22,673 nucleotides of DNA from Nostoc sp. CHAB 5834 (GCA_020829485.1 JAIVFU010000102.1:1-22673), one strand, 5' to 3'. Positions 14,687 through 22,362 are shown, counted from the first letter of the stretch. The notes: generated from the sequence alone by a model not told the origin. Numbers and translations are program-made.

Positions 14687-16324
14687 TTAGAAATTTAAAA
14701 TATCTAATGATTCTTCTATTTCTAAATCTAATATTATTTCTCGTGTATCTTTGAGTGCTTCTAGCTTACCTTCTTGACGATAGATGTCTGCCGCTTTTTG
14801 AAAATCTTCAATTGCTCCCTGTTTATCTTCTATTTCTAAACGGATATTACCACGGTTGTAATAAGCATCTGCATAATTTGTATTAATCTGGATTGCTTGA
14901 GTATAATCTTCAATCGCCCCTTGAAAATCCCCTAAATCTGAACGAGCATTACCACGGTTGTAATAAGCATCTGCATAATTAGGATTAATCTGTATTGCCT
15001 GAGTATAATCTTCAATCGCTCCTTCAAAATCTCCTAAATCTGAACGAGCATTACCACGTTTTTTATACGCGATGGCATCTTTAGGATTAATCTTGATTGC
15101 TTGGGGAAATCCCGGTTGAGAGCCTAATAAATAACGAGCAATTCCACGGTTTTTATAAGCATCTGCATAATGGGGGTTAATTTTAATAGCCTGAGTATAA
15201 TCTTCAATTGCTCCTTGGTTATCTCCTACATGAGAACGAGCTTCAGCCCGGTTTTTATAAGCTACAGCAACATTAGGGTTAATTCTAATAGCTTGGGTAT
15301 AATCATTAATTGCTTCTTCTAATCGCCCCAGTTGAGACAGAGCTAGACCTCGTTTATTGTAAGATTTAGCATCTTGGAGATTCATCTGAATTGCCTGAGA
15401 ATAATCTGCGATCGCAGCTTCATAATCTCCTATTTGATAATGAGCTAAACCTCGTTTATAATATAAATCAACATCACTAGATTTAATTTGTAAGGCTTGA
15501 TTATAGTTAGCGATCGCATTTAAATATTGTCCTTTCTCAAAACATTCATCACCTAATCTTACATAAAGTATATTTAAATGTTCATCACGATATTGTAAAT
15601 TATTCTCGATTTGAGGTTCCAAAGAAGATTTGATAAATTGATTATTACTTGGCTTAGATATAATTTCCGGCTTGGGGAGATATTTATAAATTGGTGGTTG
15701 TTGCCTAGAAGAATTATTTATAGAAGATTGTAACTGTTCCAGATAACACCATAAGCCACCACCATACAGCAATTGTTCAATCCCAAAAGAAATTTTACCA
15801 GTCTTCAACTTAATCATCCGGGTTGGGAGAAAGCCAGCCAAAAAAAGGTGATATTCAGATTGCGCTTCACTCACATCTTCTTGAATCAAAATGCAAACTA
15901 CAACTGCATTTTTTTCAACCTCTTCAGAACTAATTGACCATCTAACTCTATCAATACTACCGTGACGAGATTTAACCTCAATACCAACAGATGGGTCAGA
16001 AGTCAAGGTAAAATCTATATTGCCATCGCCGCCGAATCGCTTTTCATAATCGACTTCGGTAATAAAATCAGCTAAACGTTCTTTGACAACTTCCTCACCC
16101 AACTTCCCTTTAAGATAGCTAATAAAAACATCACGGACTGGTAAAACACGCTTGTATTTCTCAGCCATCAGCCAGCAAAATTCCCGTAATGCCCTTAACC
16201 TTTCTCCAGAGATTATAGTTAATTCACTATGTTGACCTTCTGTTTCACAATGAAGCAGAGAACCAGATGTCAACCTTTTAATAAAATCAGACTGTAGCGA
16301 TCGCAGTAGTGTAATCCAGTCCAT
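14687..16324 (-). CDS. PD-(D/E)XK nuclease-like domain fused to eight TPRs
   Basis: This is a 545-residue two-part protein. Residues about 1-200 form a domain whose sequence fits the PD-(D/E)XK fold: E77 in KLGEEVVKERL, D104 in GDGNIDFTL, and E116-V-K118 in GIEVKSRHG, followed by a hydrophobic strand (AVVVCILIQ). This pattern supports a metal-dependent nuclease or a nuclease-derived binding domain. Residues about 250-525 contain eight tetratricopeptide repeats (consensus YxNRGxARxDLGDxxGAIED, then YTQAIxINP), a protein-binding scaffold. The fifth repeat (ADAYKNRGIARYLLG...) is 30 rather than 34 residues. There is no signal peptide or membrane helix, so it should be cytoplasmic. The ATG at 16324 gives the full domain but has no evident Shine-Dalgarno sequence. 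Activity is inferred. Proteins with this architecture occur in cyanobacteria, but I know of no assigned role. Confidence 0.8.
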   Translation of the reverse strand: MDWITLLRSLQSDFIKRLTSGSLLHCETEGQHSELTIISGERLRALREFCWLMAEKYKRVLPVRDVFISYLKGKLGEEVVKERLADFITEVDYEKRFGGDGNIDFTLTSDPSVGIEVKSRHGSIDRVRWSISSEEVEKNAVVVCILIQEDVSEAQSEYHLFLAGFLPTRMIKLKTGKISFGIEQLLYGGGLWCYLEQLQSSINNSSRQQPPIYKYLPKPEIISKPSNNQFIKSSLEPQIENNLQYRDEHLNILYVRLGDECFEKGQYLNAIANYNQALQIKSSDVDLYYKRGLAHYQIGDYEAAIADYSQAIQMNLQDAKSYNKRGLALSQLGRLEEAINDYTQAIRINPNVAVAYKNRAEARSHVGDNQGAIEDYTQAIKINPHYADAYKNRGIARYLLGSQPGFPQAIKINPKDAIAYKKRGNARSDLGDFEGAIEDYTQAIQINPNYADAYYNRGNARSDLGDFQGAIEDYTQAIQINTNYADAYYNRGNIRLEIEDKQGAIEDFQKAADIYRQEGKLEALKDTREIILDLEIEESLDILNF

Positions 16325-16884
16325 TTATATTTCTGCGAATCTTTTGATGAGATTATTCTATTAAAATATCGAGTTGGCGTAAACCTTTTAATTAGCCATC
16401 AGTTTTGAAGGTGCAGCCATGTCTGATTATGCCATTTTGAGGAGTTGCGAGAGTGCGATCGCTCTTAATAATACATGAAATATTAATTAGCTAACCACCA
16501 AGATTGTAAATGACCGAAAATCACAACCCCAACCCAAAGTCTCTCACCGACTCCAGTCCCCCCTCCCCGCAAGCGAGGAGGGGGCTAATTATGGAGTTTT
16601 TGATGAGGAAGTGCGATCGCTTTGCGTCATGTCTTGCGAATTTTGGCTGTAAGTTGAATTTGATAACGGGAGTGCGATCGCATAATATTACAACGGTAGC
16701 AACTCAGATAAATCAAGGTTTTTGGATATTTTTCTAATATACAGTTTAGCTGCGTCACGCAACTACTGACTACTAGCCCCTCACTGAACAAGAAAATCAG
16801 GGGTGTCCTAGTTAGCGGTATAGACCTTTTACAAAGAAAAAAATATTATTCCTTTTGGCATTGTTTTTGAAAAGGACAAAATCA
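16325..16884. other. Intergenic region with HIP1 sites and a C/G hairpin
   Basis: There is no convincing gene. GCGATCGC occurs at 16455, 16613 and 16674, each preceded by GT. CCCCCTCC (16559-16566) is inverted as GGAGGGGG (16577-16584). A + ORF at 16510-16737 is built over these repeats and does not look like a protein. The promoter of the 86-aa gene should be near the right end. Confidence 0.5.
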
Positions 16885-17145
16885 ATGGTTAAGTATAATT
16901 TAGAAGGATTGTTCAAAGTAACTGAAAAACTTCTGGAAAAAATTAGCCACGAGTTAGGAGGTGGAAATACTTATGTAAAACAAGCTTTGGGAAACGTTAA
17001 CAAAGCTTTTGAATCAACTTCAAAGCATAAACTAAAAGCTGAGGTTGAATACAAATTCACGCTTGAAGACATTTTGAAAGACGATGATTCGGATTGGGAG
17101 GGACATTCAAACTTAGCCAATCTCAAGCGACCCTCTAAAAAATAA
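16885..17145 (+). CDS. Small acidic-tailed protein of unknown function
   Basis: This is an 86-residue protein. ATG 16885 is chosen because AAGGA stands 9 nt upstream; an in-frame TTG at 16855 would add ten residues without support. The N-terminal half reads as helices (YNLEGLFKVTEKLLEKISHEL). A middle strand-like part follows (LKAEVEYKFTLEDILKDDDS), and the C-terminus turns basic (LKRPSKK). There are no cysteines, signal peptide or membrane segment. I do not recognise the family. It converges on the two-TM gene, with a weak hairpin and T-run between them. The base composition is more AT-rich than agrE or ubiD, as for its accessory neighbours. Confidence 0.65.
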   Translation: MVKYNLEGLFKVTEKLLEKISHELGGGNTYVKQALGNVNKAFESTSKHKLKAEVEYKFTLEDILKDDDSDWEGHSNLANLKRPSKK

Positions 17146-17171
17146 AACATTTTCTTAATTTAAATTTAGCT

Positions 17172-17199
17172 AGATTAAACTGATTGTTTAATCTTTTTT
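17172..17199 (+). terminator. Candidate intrinsic terminator of the 86-aa gene
   Basis: AGATTAAAC (17172-17180) and GTTTAATCT (17186-17194) pair around a 5-base loop and are followed by TTTTT. It lies 27 bp after the stop codon. The stem is AT-rich, hence weak, and overlaps the last codons of the convergent gene. Confidence 0.45.
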
Positions 17200-17966
17200 A
17201 TCAAAATCTTAAGATATTTGCTTACTTCTTCTATTGAACCCTCACAAAGAAAATCTTCTATATCTTTCTCTTTCAATATATTATTTATAATGTAGTCAAT
17301 TACCTTAATCTGCTCTTGTTTATTCAAGGCGGTTCCTTGAATCCATTCAATTGGCAAATTGGAAGTTTTATATCTGATGCTACATACTAGCCAAGCCCTT
17401 AAATAAGCATATAAGCGCTTACGTACTTCTTTATACCTTGGGTCATGTTCGGGAACGAAAGGTTTAAGAGCATCGATTACTATGCTTTTGATTAACTCTT
17501 CTTTTTTACCATTATCTTCATTAAAGTAAAGTAATTCCTTTACGCAGGTACAAGAATTTTCAAAACTTATTGTACGTTCTTCCATATCTTCTCGTTTTAA
17601 GCTACCTCTTAACGCAGGTTGTCTCTGTATAAATGGTTCTTCTGAAAGGCTATGATATCCTACTTTTTGGTGAACTAAAGATAAAAAATCTTTGATTTGG
17701 TTATCTACAAATTCCTCAATATCATATTTCTCCTTGAGAAACAACTCGGTTTTCTGGAATGCATCATTCATGGCAGATTTAACTCTTTTTTCAACTAATG
17801 AAAATGCAATGAATCCTGTTAAAATTGTAAAAATACCTTGAGGAATAATAGGAACGAATTGGAGTAGATAACCAAGCACAAAAGCAACGATAATAAACAA
17901 CATAGTGTTCCATACAATTTGATCTTGTGCACGTTCTTTATCATTCTTAACTTGTTCCTCAGTCAT
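17175..17966 (-). CDS. Two-TM membrane-anchored protein of unknown function
   Basis: This is a 263-residue protein. A charged N-terminus (MTEEQVKNDKERAQDQ) precedes two hydrophobic helices at about 19-39 and 42-57 joined by a short proline turn (VPIIPQG). A long hydrophilic, helical region follows on the same side as the N-terminus, presumably cytoplasmic. A CTC cysteine pair sits near residues 138-140 and another cysteine lies in AWLVCSIRY. No enzymatic motif is visible and I do not recognise the family. AAAGGCGAG upstream of ATG 17966 is a good ribosome binding site. The zinc-ribbon/HTH gene ends 82 bp upstream on the same strand and may share its transcript. Two-helix membrane proteins with helical cytosolic parts occur among toxin and defence effectors, but nothing here proves that. 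Confidence 0.7.
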   Translation of the reverse strand: MTEEQVKNDKERAQDQIVWNTMLFIIVAFVLGYLLQFVPIIPQGIFTILTGFIAFSLVEKRVKSAMNDAFQKTELFLKEKYDIEEFVDNQIKDFLSLVHQKVGYHSLSEEPFIQRQPALRGSLKREDMEERTISFENSCTCVKELLYFNEDNGKKEELIKSIVIDALKPFVPEHDPRYKEVRKRLYAYLRAWLVCSIRYKTSNLPIEWIQGTALNKQEQIKVIDYIINNILKEKDIEDFLCEGSIEEVSKYLKILIKKIKQSV

Positions 17967-18048
17967 AAACTCGCCTTTAATCAGATTTCAGATTAATTAG
18001 ATAAATTGACAGTTATTGAGAGATACTTCATTCAAATATTCTAAAGTC

Positions 18049-18423
18049 TTATACTTTGTAATTTTTGATAACGCTATGTAAAAATTCTGGGTTCTCTTTC
18101 ATTGCTTTATGGATACGCTCAATCATGTAGCAACTTGTATTCTTATTAACCCCAATCTCTTTGGCAAGCTGACGCACACTAACACCTCCTGGAGAATTTA
18201 GCACAAGGTGAATCGCTACAAACCACTTTTGTAATTCTACATGAGTCTTGTGAAAAAGTGTACCTACTTTAACACTGTATGAAGTAAAGCATTCATTACA
18301 GTGATATCTACGCTCATTCTTGTATGCAGTAGCGTTGGTTGATTCGCAATATGGGCATTTTGGCTTTCCATCCCAGCGAATTTGCTCAAGTAGGGCAAGG
18401 CATTCTTCGTGATTTGGTGACAT
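18049..18423 (-). CDS. Stand-alone IS1595-type zinc-ribbon/HTH protein (transposase N-terminal domain only)
   Basis: The protein is 124 residues from ATG 18423, or 134 from ATG 18453. It has the N-terminal part of IS1595-family transposases: a zinc ribbon with CPYC and CNEC pairs (C33/C36 and C52/C55 in the longer form), the segment VGTLFHKTHVELQKWFVAIH, then a helix-turn-helix (VSVRQLAKEIGVNKNTSCYM). The DDE catalytic domain (ISXO2 type) that should follow is absent, and the frame ends in a normal stop, so it cannot transpose alone. It may be a truncated transposase or a domesticated DNA-binding regulator. ATG 18423 is preferred because the family usually begins close to the zinc ribbon. Both candidate ATGs lie in a 40-bp palindrome. 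It lies 82 bp upstream of the two-TM gene on the same strand. Confidence 0.7.
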   Translation of the reverse strand: MSPNHEECLALLEQIRWDGKPKCPYCESTNATAYKNERRYHCNECFTSYSVKVGTLFHKTHVELQKWFVAIHLVLNSPGGVSVRQLAKEIGVNKNTSCYMIERIHKAMKENPEFLHSVIKNYKV

Positions 18424-18457
18424 GGTTATTCTCAGAGTTCTGAGAATAACCATGTCA
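18418..18457. promoter_or_regulatory. Perfect 19-bp inverted repeat over the zinc-ribbon gene start
   Basis: TGACATGGTTATTCTCAGA (18418-18436) is exactly inverted at 18439-18457 with only two bases between. Each arm contains one of the two possible start codons. As DNA it could be an operator for the gene's own HTH product. As RNA it would fold into a 19-bp hairpin hiding the start. It could also be a transposon end or recombination scar. Confidence 0.7.
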
Positions 18458-18562
18458 AAAATTACTCTTTAATTTTCTAGAAATATGTATCAAGCGTTAA
18501 GGAAAAATTAAGGTAATATTGTGATCAGATCAATATATACTTTGAATCTACAGTATTTTTAG

Positions 18563-19348
18563 TTACCGTAAACCCTTCTCCCGCAACAGCGCATCCACCC
18601 AACCAGTATCCCGTTCTAACAACCGTGACACTGGTTCTTGATTGTAATCTATTACCAAATCATAACTTGCACGATCATAAATACCAGCTAATAAACTCTG
18701 CAAATCTACCAAAGGTTCACTATCACCAATTCGCAAAGGTAATGAAAATGAGGGAATTACATCTTGCAAATTAAAGGCATATAAATCAGATTGGGGACGA
18801 TTTTCTGCCCGACTAACCAAAATCCGATAATCATTTTGCGTACCATCCCCAAAAACTAACATTGGTTCCCCAACGCGTAATAAATAAATTTCCACCAAAT
18901 GTGTTGAACTTCCTAATACTCGCTGTCGCTTAGTTTCGTATGCGTTCCGTCCTTCTCCTGTACGTTTATTTTTAGGTGATAAAATTTCAATTACTGTTAT
19001 TACTTCTTTTGTTGCTACCTTTCGCACCTCGAAATATCTCTCCTTTACTATCTCAGGTATGGGAACTGTCACCGTTTTAGGTTGAACAGCAGGTGTAGCT
19101 ACAGCTAGATTCAGTATTTTAGGATTTATTGCTGTCTGTGAATTTTTTACTATTACATCAGGAATACCAACCAAGAGTTTATCATCGCCAGTGGTTTGAT
19201 AAATTCGTTCTTCAATGGCGACAAAATATTTAGGGCGTAATTGAGGAGAGAGGTAATCTGCGATCGCAATTATTAGTCTCCCATGTACTCCTGGCCATAG
19301 TTCAGGATCTTCTAAATACGGGTTCATTCCTGGAAATGGATAAGTCAT
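18563..19348 (-). CDS. DUF4058 family protein
   Basis: This is a 261-residue protein matching the DUF4058 family, which is abundant in filamentous cyanobacteria. It has the characteristic start MTYPFPGMNPYLEDPELWPG and the core segments YFVAIEERIYQ (about 41-51), GIPDVIV (D64), and VITVIEILSPKNKRTGEGR (E121 with K126/K128), then HLVEIYLLRVG. The PD...E-ILSPxNK arrangement resembles Uma2-type PD-(D/E)XK domains, so a nuclease-like fold is a reasonable inference, but no activity is established. There are no membrane helices or signal peptide. No ribosome binding site is evident upstream of ATG 19348. The SH3 gene upstream on the same strand is separated by 69 bp with a hairpin, so the two are probably not tightly coupled. 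Confidence 0.85.
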   Translation of the reverse strand: MTYPFPGMNPYLEDPELWPGVHGRLIIAIADYLSPQLRPKYFVAIEERIYQTTGDDKLLVGIPDVIVKNSQTAINPKILNLAVATPAVQPKTVTVPIPEIVKERYFEVRKVATKEVITVIEILSPKNKRTGEGRNAYETKRQRVLGSSTHLVEIYLLRVGEPMLVFGDGTQNDYRILVSRAENRPQSDLYAFNLQDVIPSFSLPLRIGDSEPLVDLQSLLAGIYDRASYDLVIDYNQEPVSRLLERDTGWVDALLREKGLR

Positions 19349-19391
19349 AACAAATATCCCAAAACCAAAATTTTAAAAGTAATTCTCATAG

Positions 19392-19410
19392 CCCCTCTCG
19401 AAGAGCGGGG
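19392..19410 (-). terminator. Hairpin downstream of the SH3 gene
   Basis: CCCCTCTC (19392-19399) and GAGCGGGG (19403-19410) pair with one mismatch around a 3-base loop, beginning 7 bases after the SH3 gene stop on the minus strand. The following sequence has only short T-runs, so termination would be weak. It may also be a member of a common repeat family. Confidence 0.35.
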
Positions 19411-19417
19411 TGGGGTT

Positions 19418-19945
19418 CTAAGAACAACTAGTAAGGGCTGCACCACATTGATCTTCCTTTGTCAACCAACCCTTAACACCTTGATATTCTAACTGCGCCC
19501 AATCTCCCTGACAGCCTAATAATTTGACAGCTGTATTAGCAGGAATTTTCCCCACTTTCTGGCTTTCTTGACTGGTACTAGTATATAAATCCACGCCATT
19601 AGTACCGTAGCCTCGCGTTGTTAAGCCTAACTTTGGCACAAATACCCATCCAGTTCCTTGAAAACCATTGCTAGCATTAGTAATCTGCACCCAATTTCCA
19701 GCAGCACCAATAACATGAACTGTTTCGTTAATGGGTATTTGTCCTATGATGACGTTATTTGTACTTGCACCACTCCGCACATTTAACCCTTGCGAATCTG
19801 TATCAGTGACGTAAGCAAAAATATCGCACTTTTGGGGATTAGTTGATTTCGCTAAAACTATTTGATGAGCTATACCAGTATTTAGCATCACACTAATACA
19901 ACTGAATGCCAATCCTATTACTAAATTTGATGCTGGATTTTTCAT
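19418..19945 (-). CDS. Secreted protein with two bacterial SH3 domains
   Basis: This is a 175-residue exported protein. The N-terminal 32 residues form a signal peptide (MKNPASNLVIGLAFSCISVM, ending HQIVLA). Two SH3b domains follow. The first, at about 46-108, contains the hallmark GLNVRSGAS, then WVQITN and GTGWVFVPKLGL. The second, at about 112-167, has LYTSTSQESQKVGKI, AVKLLGCQGDWAQLEY and KGWLTKEDQC. Such domains commonly bind cell-wall peptides or sit beside hydrolases, but no catalytic domain is attached here, so a wall- or ligand-binding role is inferred. Cysteines in the second domain and the tail (C144, C167, C174) may form disulphides. The start is preceded by a run of A rather than a Shine-Dalgarno sequence. 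Monocistronic by appearance. Confidence 0.85.
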   Translation of the reverse strand: MKNPASNLVIGLAFSCISVMLNTGIAHQIVLAKSTNPQKCDIFAYVTDTDSQGLNVRSGASTNNVIIGQIPINETVHVIGAAGNWVQITNASNGFQGTGWVFVPKLGLTTRGYGTNGVDLYTSTSQESQKVGKIPANTAVKLLGCQGDWAQLEYQGVKGWLTKEDQCGAALTSCS

Positions 19946-20143
19946 TTTTTTTTATAATTTATTCAATTTTATTGCATAATTACCCAAGGTTTGAGGATGG
20001 TAGAAGAAGCTTTCCTGATGCTCAAACAATCTATCAAGCTATTTTCTCCAGCTTTTAATTGTGATATTTTGAGTAAGTTTGACTGATAAAAATCAGTTAA
20101 GCTGATAGCCAGCAGAGATTTTTACCAGTTTCTATCTAACACA

Positions 20144-21652
20144 TTACCTCATATCATAGCCAAACAAATTCGGGTCTACTTCTCCTAACTGCAACTCTGC
20201 CAAACCATACTCAGCCCATCGTCTCTCTACCATTGCCGCTACATCTGGATCAGATTCCAAAGGCGAACCCCATTCATGGTCTGTTTCCGGCGGAATTTTT
20301 GTAGTCGCATCAATTCCCATGCGTCCACCTAAGCCAATCTTCTCACTGGCAAAATCCAACGTATCAAAAGGTGTATTCGGCAGAATAAAGACATCCCGCA
20401 CCGGGTCAACTTTAGAACTAATCGCCCACACAACTTGACGCGGATCACGAATATTTATGTCTTTATCCACAACAATTACAAATTTTGTGTATGTAAATTG
20501 TGGTAAAGCACTCCAAAACGCTAAAGCTGCTCGTCGCGCTTGTCCGGGATATGCCTTATCAATGGAAATAATCGCTGCTTTGTAACTCAAAGCTTCCATT
20601 GGGAGGAAGAAATCGACAATTTCTGATACTTGTTGCCGCAGAATAGGTGTATAAATGCGATTAAGTGCGATCGCCATCATCGCTTCTTCTTTAGGTGGAC
20701 GACCGCTAAATGTTGTTAAGTAAATCGGATTTTTCCGGTGCGTCATACACTCAAAGCGTACCAACGGCGAATCTTCCACGCCGCCGTAATAACCCATGTG
20801 GTCGCCAAAAGGCCCATCTGGTAAAACTTCGCCTGGTGTAATCGTTCCTTCCAAGACAAATTCGGAATCTGCGGGAACTTCTAAATCGACAGTTTTACAC
20901 TTTGCTAACTGCACACCAGAACCGCCGTAAAGTCCAGCAAACAGCCATTCTGATAAATCTACAGGGATGGGTGTAGCTGCTGCCATAATAATTAGAGGAT
21001 CTACACCAAGTGCGATCGCAACTTCTAATTTCTTCCCACGTTCGGCCGCTTTTCGCAAATGCCTCGCCCCACCCCGCACCGATAACCAGTGAACTGTCAT
21101 CGTATTTTTAGATTGTAGTTGCAAGCGATACACGCCCACATTTGGTGTACCCGTCTCACAATCTTTAGTAATTACCAATCCCAGCGTGATAATCTTGCCA
21201 GCATCACCAATATAAGGACGTATCAACGGCAACTTATGTAAATCTAAATCATTACCTTGAACCACAACTTGCTGACAAGCAGGGAAAAAGTCACGTCCTG
21301 GTTTCGCTTTCACCACATCAAACAGTACTTTCCCAAAATCTATCGCTTGGGAAATCTTCTTCGGCGGTTTTGGCTGTTGCAGCATACTTAGTTTTTTCCC
21401 CAGAGTTTCCAACTCCTCTGGATGCTGCATATTCATCGCCCAGCAAATCCTTTCCACAGTTCCCATCAAATTCACCGCCACAGGGAAGGAAGCGCCTTTG
21501 ACGTTTTCAAACAACAACCCTGGGCCACCTTTTTGGAGCATCCGATTGGAAATCTCCGCAATTTCTAAATCTGGGTCAACTAAAGCTGAAATTCGCCGTA
21601 ATTGTCCCCTTTCTTCCAAAATTTTCATGAATCCCCGCAAGTCTCTGGCCAT
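20144..21652 (-). CDS. ubiD: UbiD family decarboxylase (4-hydroxy-3-polyprenylbenzoate decarboxylase type)
   Basis: This is a 502-residue enzyme, a typical UbiD length. UbiD proteins use prenylated FMN, made by UbiX, to decarboxylate aromatic acids. In cyanobacteria this one most likely acts on 4-hydroxy-3-solanesylbenzoate in plastoquinone biosynthesis. The N-terminus MARDLRGFMKILEERGQL is characteristic. N171 with R176 in TPNVGVYRLQ matches the cofactor/metal-binding motif, and RGGARH follows at about 193-198. The acidic signature VLEGTITPGEVLPDGPFGDH (about 266-285) contains the active-site region. A thin-sheet C-terminal oligomerisation part with GGRMGIDATTKIPPE follows. No ubiX is seen in the window. 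The upstream 858 bp is gene-poor, so it is probably transcribed alone. Substrate assignment rests on family knowledge. Confidence 0.92.
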   Translation of the reverse strand: MARDLRGFMKILEERGQLRRISALVDPDLEIAEISNRMLQKGGPGLLFENVKGASFPVAVNLMGTVERICWAMNMQHPEELETLGKKLSMLQQPKPPKKISQAIDFGKVLFDVVKAKPGRDFFPACQQVVVQGNDLDLHKLPLIRPYIGDAGKIITLGLVITKDCETGTPNVGVYRLQLQSKNTMTVHWLSVRGGARHLRKAAERGKKLEVAIALGVDPLIIMAAATPIPVDLSEWLFAGLYGGSGVQLAKCKTVDLEVPADSEFVLEGTITPGEVLPDGPFGDHMGYYGGVEDSPLVRFECMTHRKNPIYLTTFSGRPPKEEAMMAIALNRIYTPILRQQVSEIVDFFLPMEALSYKAAIISIDKAYPGQARRAALAFWSALPQFTYTKFVIVVDKDINIRDPRQVVWAISSKVDPVRDVFILPNTPFDTLDFASEKIGLGGRMGIDATTKIPPETDHEWGSPLESDPDVAAMVERRWAEYGLAELQLGEVDPNLFGYDMR

Positions 21653-21907
21653 TGTTCTAATAAAGCTGATTATTTAAGAAGTGTGAAGCGCTTTCTTATA
21701 TTATGGGGCATGGGGTATTGGCACTGGAGATTGGAAAATATTTTTCTGTGTCCCCGTATTCCCATCTCCTGATGTGGGGAATTGTTGATTTTAATTATAA
21801 ATTAACCTATTTAGTAACTTTTCTTAACTGTGTTTTCCAAAGGATTTAGTTATTGTATCTAGGGATACGCAATTATTTTTTATAAATAAGCGCTAACCTA
21901 ATCAAAC

Positions 21908-22024
21908 ATGGCCAGAATATACTATACCTTCCTGGCGGGCGGCCTTGTTATATGGCCCCTGCCTGGTTTATTTTTTACAAGCTTCGACTGTGCCTTGTTT
22001 TGGAGTTTTTCTGAATTTTTGTGA
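21908..22024 (+). CDS. Possible 38-aa hydrophobic small protein
   Basis: ATG 21908 opens a 38-codon frame ending in TGA at 22022-22024. The product (begins MARIYYTFLAGG, ends WSFSEFL) has one hydrophobic stretch that could span a membrane, like many small cyanobacterial photosynthesis or stress proteins, but it matches none that I know. There is no ribosome binding site, and a strong terminator-like hairpin lies inside the frame, so chance is the more probable explanation. Confidence 0.2.
   Translation: MARIYYTFLAGGLVIWPLPGLFFTSFDCALFWSFSEFL
21931..21976 (+). terminator. Orphan strong intrinsic-terminator-like hairpin
   Basis: CCTGGCGGGCGGCC (21931-21944) pairs with GGCCCCTGCCTGG (21954-21966) over 12 pairs, with one bulged C, one G-T pair and one T-T mismatch. 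The loop is nine bases and TTTATTTTTT follows at 21967-21976. It stands out as GC-rich in AT-rich surroundings. No + gene precedes it within the gap, so it may end a small RNA. Confidence 0.55.
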
Positions 22025-22080
22025 GTTTGCGTTAGCGTAGACCAACCCAGGTATCGCCCCCTACCACTTTACGCAAACTC
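22023..22080. repeat. Inverted repeat GAGTTTGCGT/ACGCAAACTC
   Basis: Exact 10-bp arms at 22023-22032 and 22071-22080 flank 38 bases that contain GTTAGCGTAGACCAACCCAG, a motif shared with dispersed cyanobacterial repeats. Confidence 0.55.
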
Positions 22081-22318
22081 TACGATTCTTTTCTAGCGAG
22101 ACGTTGCGCGTTGGCGGAAGCCTCTCGTAGAGATGGCGGTTCGATAAATTAAGCTTTTTAGCACTTTTTGCGTAAGTCCGATAGGACTAATATTTGATTT
22201 ATGAAAAAGCTCGGTACAGAGCGAAAAGCCTAATTCCCCACTCCCCGCCCACTTAGATAATTTCAAAAATCAAATGCGATTCCTATAAGTAGGACGGCGT
22301 AAATAATTTGCATGTTTG

Positions 22319-22362
22319 TAGTAAGGACTTCAGTCCTTCTTTTAGGACTAAAGTCCTTACTA
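22319..22362. repeat. Palindrome TAGTAAGGACTTCAGTCCT family
   Basis: 19-bp arms at 22319-22337 and 22344-22362 with one mismatch and a 6-base loop. This is the same family as the degenerate copy at 2038-2087. It could act as a bidirectional transcription stop, but it lacks T-tracts. Confidence 0.8.

Noticed and set aside
14803..15440. Periodic DNA repeat that might be taken for a CRISPR array
   Set aside because: The period of about 102 bp corresponds to TPR codons in an intact frame. There are no short identical repeats with unique spacers.
16510..16737. + ORF of 75 codons
   Set aside because: It is built from a C/G palindrome and two HIP1 sites, with no ribosome binding site and no protein-like pattern.
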